A DNA stretch of 64,000 nt from an uncultured Ruminococcus sp. (GTDB taxonomy: Bacteria; Bacillota; Clostridia; Oscillospirales; Ruminococcaceae): NCBI GenBank assembly GCA_900539835.1, contig UQDR01000008.1, forward strand, positions 1 through 64,000, written 5' to 3'. This document shows, piece after piece, positions 36,401 through 43,631 of this stretch (position 1 is its first letter; each line of letters begins with the position of its first letter). The notes beneath the pieces were generated by a model. It made no database searches, was not told where the DNA came from, and saw only the letters and a list, made by a program, of their open reading frames with translations. The position numbers and the translations under genes are program-made.

Positions 36401-37234
36401 TTACTTACCGTTTCTGCGTTTTACGATAAACTTATCGGAGCGATGATGCTTAGCACGTGTCTTGTATCCCATTGTTGGTTTACCCCAAGGAGTTACAGGA
36501 CTTGGACGTCCGACTGGTGACTTACCTTCACCACCACCGTGAGGGTGATCGCAAGGGTTCATTACTGAACCACGAACTGTAGGTCTCCAACCCATGTGAC
36601 GTTTTCTTCCGGCCTTACCGATATTTACGTTTTCATGATCGATGTTTCCAACCTGGCCGATTGTAGCCATACAGTTGATTGGAATCTTTCTCATTTCGCC
36701 TGACGGAAGTCTTACCAATGCGTAGTTATCTTCCTTACCCATAAGCTGTGCCATGTTTCCGGCTGATCTTACGAGCTGTGCGCCCTTTCCGGGATAAAGC
36801 TCTATGTTATGGATGAAAGTACCTACCGGGATGTTCAAGAGTGCAAGTGCGTTGCCTGGCTTAATGTCAGCGTCAGCACCGGCTCTGATAACATCGCCTA
36901 CTGAAAGACCATGAGGTGCGATGATGTATCTTTTCTCGCCGTCCTCATACTCAACAAGTGCAATAAATGCTGAACGGTTTGGATCATACTCAATTGTGAG
37001 TACAGTTGCGTTCATGTCGAGTTTGTTTCTCTTAAAATCAATTACACGGTATTTTCTTCTTACCCCGCCGCCTCTGTGACGAACAGTGATTCTACCGTAG
37101 CTGTTTCTGCCTGAATTCTTTTTCAGTGGTTCAAGCAGGCTTTTGCATGGAGCTACCTTTGAAAGCTCTGAGTAATCTGTAACAGTCATGCCACGTCTAC
37201 CCGGAGTTGTAGGCTTATAGCTCTTTATTGCCAT
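36401..37234 (-). CDS. rplB: Ribosomal protein L2
   Basis: 277 residues, full length; the peptidyl-transferase-region motif NPCDHPHGGGEGKSPVG and YEDGEKRYIIAPHGL are intact. Separated from rplW by an unusual 247-base spacer carrying a structured element, whereas other spacings in the operon are mostly under 30 bases. Confidence 0.98.
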   Translation of the reverse strand: MAIKSYKPTTPGRRGMTVTDYSELSKVAPCKSLLEPLKKNSGRNSYGRITVRHRGGGVRRKYRVIDFKRNKLDMNATVLTIEYDPNRSAFIALVEYEDGEKRYIIAPHGLSVGDVIRAGADADIKPGNALALLNIPVGTFIHNIELYPGKGAQLVRSAGNMAQLMGKEDNYALVRLPSGEMRKIPINCMATIGQVGNIDHENVNIGKAGRKRHMGWRPTVRGSVMNPCDHPHGGGEGKSPVGRPSPVTPWGKPTMGYKTRAKHHRSDKFIVKRRNGK

Positions 37235-37244
37235 TTGAATTCAC

Positions 37245-37480
37245 TCCTTAATTTAGGTTTTGCGAAGGCGTCAAAGATTTAATGTGCTTTACATTGTCCT
37301 CCAAGAACGTCTCCATACTTACATTCTGCGGTGTGCTTATTTTCATAAGCGTAAATGCGGTTATCCGCAGCGGTCCTCACCGCCTCGCAGAAACTTTCCG
37401 GACACCGCTCGGTTATAACGCTTTGTCCGAAGCATACGCAATTTTCATGCGCCTCTTTTAGAGGGCTAATTCCTCAGCGG
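37245..37480 (-). ncRNA. Structured RNA element between rplW and rplB
   Basis: On the mRNA strand this spacer can fold extensively. Stem TTCTGCG (37386-37392) with CGCAGAA (37324-37330) would enclose three consecutive perfect hairpins: GCGGT-GAGG-ACCGC (37370-37383), TGCGG-ATAA-CCGCA (37356-37369) and GCTTAT-GAAA-ATAAGC (37335-37350). Upstream lie CGGACA/TGTCCG (37399-37404 with 37424-37429) and CCTCT-AAA-AGAGG (37452-37464). It is visibly richer in G+C than its surroundings. One frame stays open for about 68 codons between a TGA and a TAA but has no ATG or ribosome site, so RNA is the likelier reading. Confidence 0.55.
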
Positions 37481-37481
37481 A

Positions 37482-37775
37482 TTAATACATTCCGTCAAAG
37501 AACTCGATTGTTTTATCTCCCTCAAGAGTAACGATTGCCTTTTTACGGTCAGGTCTGTATCCTACTGATCTTCCCATTCTCTTCTGCTTGCCCTTAACAC
37601 TGATTGTGTTAACCTTAGCAACCTTAACTTCAAACAATTCTTCGATAGCCTTAGCTATTTCAACCTTGTTTGCGTTCTTAGCAACCTCAAAAGTATATTT
37701 GCCTGACTGAAGTCTTTCCATTGAATCTTCAGTGATGATCGGCTTGATTACAATATCTTGAGCAGTCTTAGTCAT
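37482..37775 (-). CDS. rplW: Ribosomal protein L23
   Basis: 97 residues; IIKPIITEDSMERLQSGKYTFEV-like start, and the KGKQKRMGRSVGYRPDRKKA loop. Shares a base with the rplD end. Confidence 0.97.
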   Translation of the reverse strand: MTKTAQDIVIKPIITEDSMERLQSGKYTFEVAKNANKVEIAKAIEELFEVKVAKVNTISVKGKQKRMGRSVGYRPDRKKAIVTLEGDKTIEFFDGMY

Positions 37776-38398
37776 TATGCATAAACCTCCTCAATCTTTG
37801 TTACAGCATCTGAAGCAACGATAAATTTGTCGTAGTTCAGAATATCATAAACATTCAATGTGTTTACTGTAGCTGTTTTGATTCCCGGAATGTTTCCTGC
37901 ACTCTTAACAACCTTTGCATCAGCCTCAGCTGTAACGATAAGAGCCTTACCCTCAACGTTAAGAGCTTTAAGCATTTCAACGATTGTCTTTGTCTTGAAC
38001 TCTTCTGTCTTAATAGCGTCAACAACGATAAGATTTTCATCAATTACCTTTGTTGAAAGAGCTGACTTCATTCCAAGTCTCTTTTCCTTTTTATTAAGTG
38101 AATAGCTGTAATCTCTCGGCTTAGGACCAAGTGCCACACCACCGTGTGTCCACTGCGGAGCTCTGATAGAACCCTGTCTTGCATGACCTGTTCCCTTCTG
38201 TCTCCAAGGCTTTCTTCCGCCTCCTCTTACTTCTGTTCTTGTAAGTGTAGACTGTGTGCCCTGTCTCTGATTTGCGAGGTAGTTTACAACCATTGCGTGC
38301 ATAATACCCTTATTTGGCTTTATACCAAAAACAGAGTCGTTAAGCTCAGTGTCGGCTACTTTTTTGCCTGTCATATCAAATACTGAAATCTGTGACAT
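37775..38398 (-). CDS. rplD: Ribosomal protein L4
   Basis: 207 residues from MSQISVFDM at 38398, which has GGAAGGAGG eight bases upstream; an in-frame start six codons earlier overlaps that site. RGGGRKPWRQKGTGHARQGS is the tunnel loop. L4 is the S10-operon autoregulator in E. coli; whether it acts on the leader here is unknown. Confidence 0.97.
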   Translation of the reverse strand: MSQISVFDMTGKKVADTELNDSVFGIKPNKGIMHAMVVNYLANQRQGTQSTLTRTEVRGGGRKPWRQKGTGHARQGSIRAPQWTHGGVALGPKPRDYSYSLNKKEKRLGMKSALSTKVIDENLIVVDAIKTEEFKTKTIVEMLKALNVEGKALIVTAEADAKVVKSAGNIPGIKTATVNTLNVYDILNYDKFIVASDAVTKIEEVYA

Positions 38399-38415
38399 AT
38401 TATATCCTCCTTCCA

Positions 38416-39051
38416 CTAAGCCTTCTTAATGCAGTCAACGATTGTTACAGTTCCGTTCTTAGGACCCGGAATTGCACCCTTGATTGCAATAAGATTATTT
38501 TCTGCGTCAATCTTAACAATTTCAAGATTCTGAACAGTAACCTTTTCGTTACCCATATGTCCCGGCATACCCTTGCCCTTAAAGATTCTTGAAGGTGATG
38601 AGCAAGCGCCCATTGAACCTGCATGTCTGTGTACAGGACCTGAACCGTGAGTTTCCTTAATTCTTGAATTGTTATGACGTTTAATTGTTCCAGCAAAACC
38701 TTTACCTTTGCTTGTTCCGCTTACATCAACGATGTCGCCTTCAGCAAATGTATCAGCCTTTACGATATCGCCAACGTTCAAACCTGAAATATCGTCAAGT
38801 CTGAATTCTTTCAAAGTTCTCTTGAAAGCAACGTCAGCTTTCTTGAAGTGTCCCTGGAGAGGCTTGTTAACTCTCTTTGCTCTTATGTCGCCGAAACCAA
38901 GCTGAACAGCTTCATAGCCGTCGTTTTCAGTTGTTTTCTTCTGCACGACAACGCAAGGACCTGCTTCAACAACAGTTACAGGAATTACTTTTCCTGCTTC
39001 ATCGAAAATCTGTGTCATACCGATTTTCTTTCCGATGATACCTTTCTGCAT
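38416..39051 (-). CDS. rplC: Ribosomal protein L3
   Basis: About 211 residues, MQKGIIGKKIGMTQIFDE. I take the second ATG (39051), eight bases after AGGAGG; the ATG two codons earlier is only two bases from it. RHNNSRIKETHGSGPVHRHAGS is the W-finger region. Confidence 0.96.
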   Translation of the reverse strand: MQKGIIGKKIGMTQIFDEAGKVIPVTVVEAGPCVVVQKKTTENDGYEAVQLGFGDIRAKRVNKPLQGHFKKADVAFKRTLKEFRLDDISGLNVGDIVKADTFAEGDIVDVSGTSKGKGFAGTIKRHNNSRIKETHGSGPVHRHAGSMGACSSPSRIFKGKGMPGHMGNEKVTVQNLEIVKIDAENNLIAIKGAIPGPKNGTVTIVDCIKKA

Positions 39052-39057
39052 TTTCAT

Positions 39058-39154
39058 TTCCTCCTAATTTAGGTTATTGGTTAAGTGCATTTGCACTCAA
39101 CATGACCTGCGTGTTGTCACTGTGTACGAGATTACATGTAATCTCTTTTGGAAA
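39058..39154 (-). promoter_or_regulatory. Structured spacer between rpsJ and rplC
   Basis: Within 97 bases lie an 18-base perfect palindrome (GAGATTACATGTAATCTC, 39128-39145), an AGTGC/GCACT hairpin (39084-39097) and a CAACA/TGTTG pairing between them. The end before the ribosome site (AACCTAAATTAGGAG) resembles the end of the rplW-rplB spacer. Confidence 0.45.
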
Positions 39155-39469
39155 TTACTTGATTTCCATTACAATGTTTACACCAGCAGGAAGCTCAAGA
39201 CTCTCAAGAGCTGCTGTTGTTTCCTTTGTTGGTCTGAGAACGTCGATAAGTCTCTTATGTGTTCTCATTTCAAACTGCTCTCTGCTGTCTTTGTACTTAT
39301 GAACAGCTCTAAGGATTGTAATAATCTCCTTATCAGTAGGAAGCGGGATTGGTCCTGAAACCTGTGCTCCTGAACGCTTAACTGCATCAACAATCTTTGC
39401 TGCTGCTGCATCTACTACTGCGTGTTCATATCCTTTGATCTTAATTCTGATCTTTTCATTGACTGCCAC
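39155..39469 (-). CDS. rpsJ: Ribosomal protein S10
   Basis: 104 residues; EKIRIKIKGYEHAVVDAAAAKIV and SGPIPLPTDKEIITILRA. First gene of the operon, behind a leader of nearly 390 bases. Confidence 0.98.
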   Translation of the reverse strand: MAVNEKIRIKIKGYEHAVVDAAAAKIVDAVKRSGAQVSGPIPLPTDKEIITILRAVHKYKDSREQFEMRTHKRLIDVLRPTKETTAALESLELPAGVNIVMEIK

Positions 39470-39857
39470 TTAAATCGCCTCCTCGTTGCAATATGTTAAA
39501 ATGGGGGGCAGGATTAGAAATCCATATCCGTAAAACCCGAGTTAAATCAATTGAACACCGATTTAACTTTTACACCCTGCCGCGTGTTCCGTGGCTTGTT
39601 ATAAAAAAATCCGAAAACCAAACAGGTTTTTCGGACCAACAAACGCAAACACACAAGCATTCACATGCCATGCAAAAGCAGACTAATCCACCCTTCGCAA
39701 GAAGCATAAGCACATACTGTGTTCGGTATTACAGTCGCCCGGTTTAAAATCGGACATACTCCATGAAAATTACCTGACAAACCGTCAGCAACCTTTCACT
39801 TCATCGCATATCTAAGTGTCTTACACATAAGTACAGACACTTTGTGCAGTCACGCAA
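39470..39857 (-). promoter_or_regulatory. Long structured leader of the S10 operon
   Basis: From the promoter at 39863-39891 the RNA would run about 390 bases before rpsJ. Visible structures are a perfect 8-bp stem AAGTGTCT/AGACACTT (39814-39842), CTGAC/GTCAG, an intrinsic terminator (39603-39635), and a long three-tier hairpin just before the ribosome site (GGCAGG/CCTGCC enclosing GTAAAA/TTTTAC and GTTAAATC/GATTTAAC, 39507-39581). No T-box sequence is seen. An attenuation or ribosomal-protein-binding leader is inferred. Confidence 0.55.
39603..39635 (-). terminator. Terminator inside the S10 leader
   Basis: TCCGAAAAACC / GGTTTTCGGA stem followed by U7 on the minus strand, 134 bases before rpsJ and about 220 bases after the promoter. 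Confidence 0.7.
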
Positions 39858-39862
39858 GATAT

Positions 39863-39891
39863 ATTATACACTACTATATACCGAATTTCAA
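39863..39891 (-). promoter_or_regulatory. Promoter of the S10-spc-alpha operon
   Basis: TTGAAA, 17 bases, TATAAT on the minus strand; the flanks are very AT-rich. Confidence 0.7.
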
Positions 39892-39965
39892 GCGTTTTGC
39901 TAAAATTTGTGATATAGAAATTTTCATAATTTTATAGGCAAAATTTGTGCAACATGCACAATACG

Positions 39966-40349
39966 CTAATAAGTTTCCACAGCTTTAAATCCATCGGGAT
40001 CTATTATTATTTCTCCTTCAATTCCCAAATTAGTTCTTTTAACAATCTTACCATCAGATGAGCGAACATATTCTATATACTTTTTGTACTCTTTTGCCAT
40101 AGGTTCTCCATAAGGATACCACTCCCACATGATTTTCGATGCATCTTTTATCGAAAACTCTCCGTCATTGGAAACGATATTTTCAGGATTGTAGACCGTC
40201 AGCTTCTCACCGTCCTCAAAGAAAACCGTAAGAATATCTTTATCAACTTCGCATTTAATAGGCTTATGGAGATTATCCAGCGGTCTTCCGAACCAATCTC
40301 CCCAAAACCTGAATGAACCTTTTTTAATAACAGAAAAATTATCATTCAT
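39966..40349 (-). CDS. Conserved-looking small hypothetical protein
   Basis: 127 residues, soluble, beginning MNDNFSVIKKGSFRFWGDWFGRP. It is rich in aromatic and charged residues with beta-strand spacing, and has no signal, metal site or known motif. A GGAGG site precedes the start. I cannot assign a function. Same strand and about 50 bases from the upstream lipoprotein gene. Confidence 0.65.
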   Translation of the reverse strand: MNDNFSVIKKGSFRFWGDWFGRPLDNLHKPIKCEVDKDILTVFFEDGEKLTVYNPENIVSNDGEFSIKDASKIMWEWYPYGEPMAKEYKKYIEYVRSSDGKIVKRTNLGIEGEIIIDPDGFKAVETY

Positions 40350-40399
40350 ATTAAATGCCTCCTCTGTTTCAGATATAATTACATTTATAATAGTATATA

Positions 40400-41062
40400 T
40401 TATTTTTTATATTGCTCCACAGTGTTTTCAATTTTATCCACAGCATTCTTCTCTGTAATGTCAACACGATATTTATATTCTTTTTCTTCCCCGTCAGTAA
40501 TTATGGTTGAAGATTCCACAAAATAAAGCAATTTATCTTGATTATCAAAATAATAGTCGGCGCTAAAAGCTGTTGTACTATCATCTACGCTAAGCTTTTC
40601 GATATCATATTCATGAAAAATATGAGTAACTTCGCCTTCAGTTTTAACCTCGGCATTTTTAACCGCTGAAGGCTGAAATATAATCAGGCCTTCTCCTGCC
40701 TGCGGATGAGTTACATCTCTTGTATAAGCTATAAACTCATCATCGCCCTTTTGGTGATACTGATATTTCCCCTTTTCATAAGTAAAGCTTTCCATTCCGT
40801 TATTATACTGGGCATAGACATCAGCACCGTTTTTTCCTTCATAAGAAAAAGTTAAAATATCCTTTTCGTCATATTTAAAAGTAAAAGTCTGTTCAGCCTC
40901 GTTAGTATCCGCATTAGTCATAATCACCTTTGCACTGTTGAGGCTTCTATATTCTTCCCTTGCATTATTTATTAAATCATCGCCCTCGACAGACGGTTGT
41001 AATCCACATGAACCAAGCAGCATTGCCGCTGCTGAAACTACACTTAACAATCCTTTTTTCAT
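40400..41062 (-). CDS. Putative lipoprotein
   Basis: 220 residues. Signal with lipobox LGSCG (Cys19) means the mature protein is lipid-anchored on the outer face of the membrane. The remainder is a beta-rich, Tyr-rich fold (VIMTNADTNEAEQTFTFKYD ... YYFDNQDKLLYFVESS) reminiscent of LolA/LppX-like lipoproteins. The lipoprotein at 56628 has similar architecture, but homology is unproven. Confidence 0.7.
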   Translation of the reverse strand: MKKGLLSVVSAAAMLLGSCGLQPSVEGDDLINNAREEYRSLNSAKVIMTNADTNEAEQTFTFKYDEKDILTFSYEGKNGADVYAQYNNGMESFTYEKGKYQYHQKGDDEFIAYTRDVTHPQAGEGLIIFQPSAVKNAEVKTEGEVTHIFHEYDIEKLSVDDSTTAFSADYYFDNQDKLLYFVESSTIITDGEEKEYKYRVDITEKNAVDKIENTVEQYKK

Positions 41063-41091
41063 TTCATCCTCCGATATATGATATATAAAAA

Positions 41092-41109
41092 GGGTTGCTT
41101 AAGCAACCC
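41092..41109 (-). terminator. Terminator after the yabR spacer
   Basis: Perfect 9-bp inverted repeat GGGTTGCTT/AAGCAACCC with U5 on the minus strand. Confidence 0.75.
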
Positions 41110-41232
41110 CCGTTATTCAATGTTTGACCAGTGGCAATAGCCCTTCAGGATTTCAACCGAAATGCGCTGGTTATCGGAACCCCTAAATTGGCCCGCCGCC
41201 TCATAAGCGAGGGATACATCAGTTAATGGTTA
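41110..41232 (-). ncRNA. Unexplained structured segment downstream of yabR
   Basis: About 120 G+C-richer bases between the yabR stop and the terminator. On the minus strand it holds CCTC-GCTTAT-GAGG (41199-41212), GGTT/AACC (41169-41181) and ATTTC-GGTT-GAAAT (41150-41163). It also stays open in the yabR frame after two adjacent TAA codons, for about 38 codons to 41113, without a start. In B. subtilis tRNA genes follow yabR; I could not fold a tRNA here. RNA gene, 3' UTR structure or gene remnant are all possible. Confidence 0.4.
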
Positions 41233-41754
41233 TTATTTTCTTCGTGATGCACTTTTCCTCTTATTATCAATAACATGCTTTAAATCAGAAAATCTTTCTT
41301 CACTGGTTGCTTTGAATTTACTGAGCATATCCTCAAAATCAGCATTACCGCTGCCCGATTTTGTATCAAAAACAGGGGGCGGATTCTTTCTGAAATCCTG
41401 AGGCTGACTGTCATGATTATCATTTTTTCTTGCAAAACCGTTTCTTGAATAGCCGCCTTTATTTTGTGCTCTATCACCTCCGGCTTTGCCGTTTTCAAAT
41501 CTCGGCTTTCTGGGAGGAGCCGGAAGTGCCTTTTTTATAGACAAACTGATTTTTCCATCGTCACCGACAGACATCACCTTAACCTTAACTGTTTGTCCTT
41601 CCTGCAAATGGTCCTTTATTTCGCTCACAAAAGTGTTTGCAACTTCAGATATATGTACCATACCGGTAGTATCCTTATCAAGCTCCACAAAAGCTCCAAA
41701 TTTCGTTATTCCGGTTACTTTACCCTCATAAATTTTTCCGACTTCAAGCTGCAT
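41233..41754 (-). CDS. yabR: S1 RNA-binding domain protein (YabR-like)
   Basis: 173 residues. The S1 domain spans residues 1-75 (VGKIYEGKVTGITKFGAFVELDKDTTGMVHISEVA ... KVMSVGDDGKISLSIK). The tail is Gly/Asn/Arg-rich and basic. It follows divIC as in Bacillus. It probably binds RNA or ribosomes; the precise role is unknown. Confidence 0.85.
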   Translation of the reverse strand: MQLEVGKIYEGKVTGITKFGAFVELDKDTTGMVHISEVANTFVSEIKDHLQEGQTVKVKVMSVGDDGKISLSIKKALPAPPRKPRFENGKAGGDRAQNKGGYSRNGFARKNDNHDSQPQDFRKNPPPVFDTKSGSGNADFEDMLSKFKATSEERFSDLKHVIDNKRKSASRRK

Positions 41755-41802
41755 GTGTAATTGTTTTCCTCTCTAATTTTTATTTTGTATAGCCTCTGAT
41801 CC

Positions 41803-42153
41803 TCAATCAGCGTCAACGATATAAAAACGGCGCTCATTAGGATATGCATACCCCAAACGTTCAATAGCAATACGCTCCATATAAGCTGCTTCATCATCAG
41901 CGCTCAGCAGACGTATATACTCATCATTTTGCTGTTTTGCTTCAGTGATTTTTTGTGAAAGCTCATCGCTTTCCTTCTTTATTTCAGCAATCTGAACCTG
42001 CTGTGAAACAACAGAAATCACCGAATAAACAATCAGGCAGACAATTGCCAAAGCAGTGAGCGGTTTTGACAGAAAGAAAGATTTTTTTCCGCCGTTTTTC
42101 AAAGCCTTATTTGCTTTTTTATATGTATGGTCATTATTCTTTTTTACAGACAT
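41803..42153 (-). CDS. divIC: Septum protein DivIC/FtsB-like
   Basis: 116 residues: a short basic cytoplasmic N-terminus, one membrane segment (about 33-51), and a coiled coil (EIKKESDELSQKITEAKQQNDEYIRLL) ending in a short conserved region (ERLGYAYPNERRFYIVDAD). This is the DivIC/FtsB pattern. With FtsL and FtsQ/DivIB it activates septal wall synthesis. The yabP-yabQ-divIC-yabR order supports the call. Confidence 0.85.
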   Translation of the reverse strand: MSVKKNNDHTYKKANKALKNGGKKSFFLSKPLTALAIVCLIVYSVISVVSQQVQIAEIKKESDELSQKITEAKQQNDEYIRLLSADDEAAYMERIAIERLGYAYPNERRFYIVDAD

Positions 42154-42227
42154 AGCACTTCCGCTCTCCTTTCATCAGCAATCCGAATTACCTACACTAC
42201 TACAAGTTTAATTATAACTAATTCGTA

Positions 42228-42677
42228 TCAGACTTTCAAGGGCTTTTGACTCTTTTTTTCTCTTTTTAAAAAATTTAAGTACTTTTTAACAATTCGTTTA
42301 TTAATTACAGCTAAGATTTTAGCGAAAAATTCTCTGACAGGTGCAAATAAAACGTCCCATATAAACCCTGTTGCTTTAGACATAAGCTTTACAGCCCAAT
42401 TCCCCAATGCCAAACGTTCAATCATACATCCTGCAAACATTCCCAGCAAAACAAATGCTCTTATCCCTCCTGTCAAGTCCGTACCAAACAGAAAGAATGA
42501 AAATCCGAAAAATACAGCATATAGAAAATCTTCTATAAACACAAATGCTTTACTATGCTGAACTGTATTACGAATAACTCTTATAAAATCATAGATCACT
42601 CCCAGACCGGCTCCTAAAAGACAGGAAAGAAAAAAATATTCTGTTTCTTGAGCGATTTCAAGATGCATAGGTTCCAT
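42228..42677 (-). CDS. yabQ: Sporulation protein YabQ
   Basis: 149 residues, four membrane segments and a basic C-terminus. ETEYFFLSCLLGAGLGVIYDFIRVIR at the N-terminus is typical of YabQ, a membrane protein needed for spore cortex formation in B. subtilis. Lies between yabP and divIC. Confidence 0.85.
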   Translation of the reverse strand: MEPMHLEIAQETEYFFLSCLLGAGLGVIYDFIRVIRNTVQHSKAFVFIEDFLYAVFFGFSFFLFGTDLTGGIRAFVLLGMFAGCMIERLALGNWAVKLMSKATGFIWDVLFAPVREFFAKILAVINKRIVKKYLNFLKREKKSQKPLKV

Positions 42678-42697
42678 AAAACCACCTCCAACAGCCG

Positions 42698-42976
42698 CTA
42701 CTTAAAGAGCTTGCCAATGGCTGAAAGCTTTTTCTTTCTGTCCTTTTCGCCATAGCAAAGGCTCCAGACATCTCCTTCAACAGAAACATCTCCGCTATCA
42801 ACGCTCATTTCGTTTATATGAAGATTTTTGCCCCTGATAGTAAGCTCCCCTAACTGTGTGAACAGCTTTATTTCCTCCTCATTAAAACAATCCACGTCAG
42901 TTATTCCCGACAAAACAAGCCTCGAACGGTTTTCCAAAATAAGATTATGGCTTCCCTGAATGTCCGACATAGTCAT
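42698..42976 (-). CDS. yabP: Sporulation protein YabP
   Basis: 92 residues: HNLILENRSRLVLSGITDVDCFNEEEIKLFTQLGELTIRGKNLHI is the YabP/YqfC signature. Belongs to the mother-cell cortex genes in Bacillus. I could not identify a convincing sigma-E promoter upstream. Confidence 0.88.
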   Translation of the reverse strand: MTMSDIQGSHNLILENRSRLVLSGITDVDCFNEEEIKLFTQLGELTIRGKNLHINEMSVDSGDVSVEGDVWSLCYGEKDRKKKLSAIGKLFK

Positions 42977-43033
42977 TCTCCTCTCACATCATTTATACCT
43001 TAATTTATATGTAATATATCAATAAATTTATGC

Positions 43034-43063
43034 ATAAAAAAAGCCGGTTAGTCACTCCGGCTT
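43034..43063 (-). terminator. Terminator upstream of yabP
   Basis: AAGCCGG/CCGGCTT stem with U7 on the minus strand, preceded by a GGAAAATC/GATTTTCC hairpin at 43070-43094. It ends a minus-strand transcript from the 43132-43254 area. Confidence 0.7.
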
Positions 43064-43131
43064 TTCTATGGAAAATCGAATGATTTGATTTTCCGCATAT
43101 TGAGAAGGATATGTTCTGATGTAAGCTTAAA

Positions 43132-43254
43132 TCAATTAAAGGTACTTTGCTTCTTTATTCTTTTGATTAAAATATATTGAAGACGTTTTGCCCAACGCTT
43201 TATGAATATTGTTACAGCCACAATAAATAAACAAAACAAAAATGTTGTTATCAT
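43132..43254 (-). CDS. Candidate 40-residue membrane peptide
   Basis: A short frame reading MITTFLFCLFIVAVTIFIKR and then a strongly basic tail rich in Lys/Arg. One hydrophobic span plus basic tail is a typical small membrane protein. Its ribosome site is poor (TAGAG), but a terminator pair follows and a TATAAT with AGGAGA lies about 50 bases upstream. It may also be chance in AT-rich DNA. Confidence 0.3.
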   Translation of the reverse strand: MITTFLFCLFIVAVTIFIKRWAKRLQYILIKRIKKQSTFN

Positions 43255-43526
43255 ATCTCTACACTTTCATAAACGGCGGATTCTCCTATATTATATTCTC
43301 CCTGCTATTTATCCGCCACAGTTAGCTATTGCTAATCACAGGTGTTATTATATATTATTACTTTTAAAAAATCAATATTACAGCTTGCCTTTATTAAAAT
43401 TCAGCATTTTTTCACAGAAACAGTTGTCTTATGCTAATTCAATATATTAATAATTACTAATAATTTTAATGCAATAAAACATAAATTGTTTCTAAAAGCA
43501 AACTTATTAAATAGCATGTTTTGCTG
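43255..43526. other. AT-rich intergenic region
   Basis: No credible gene. TATAAT on the minus strand near 43296-43301 could drive the small peptide frame; nothing else is recognised. Confidence 0.35.
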
Positions 43527-43555
43527 TTGACAAAAGACAATAGAAGCTGTATAAT
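43527..43555 (+). promoter_or_regulatory. Promoter of the DtxR-family regulator gene
   Basis: TTGACA, 17 bases, TATAAT. The leader holds an AGCCGGA/TCCGGCT hairpin. Confidence 0.75.
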
Positions 43556-43602
43556 AAGTTTATAAAGCCGGAGCGTGTTTCCGGCTGTCAATTTTAAATT
43601 AA

Positions 43603-43618
43603 GTTAGTTTATGCTAAC
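43603..43618. promoter_or_regulatory. Possible autoregulatory operator
   Basis: GTTAG, six bases, CTAAC lies between promoter and start. Its half-sites resemble DtxR/IdeR-type boxes (TTAG..CTAA). Autorepression is inferred. Confidence 0.4.
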
Positions 43619-43631
43619 GGAAAGGGAAGTT

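Noticed and set aside
39470..39857. A T-box in the S10 leader (CGGAACACGCGG resembles part of TGGTACCGCG)
   Set aside because: The core T-box is not matched, there is no specifier/Stem I pattern, and ribosomal operons are not usual T-box targets.
41110..41232. A tRNA gene after yabR, as in Bacillus
   Set aside because: A GGTTGAAATCC string resembles a T arm, but no acceptor or anticodon stem can be paired around it.
42977..43030. A sigma-E promoter for yabPQ
   Set aside because: Only loose matches (ATATT, CATATAAAT) with wrong spacing were found.
43202..43450. An 82-codon plus-strand frame upstream of the DtxR-family gene
   Set aside because: No ribosome site, composition typical of random AT-rich DNA, and it opposes the better minus-strand candidate.
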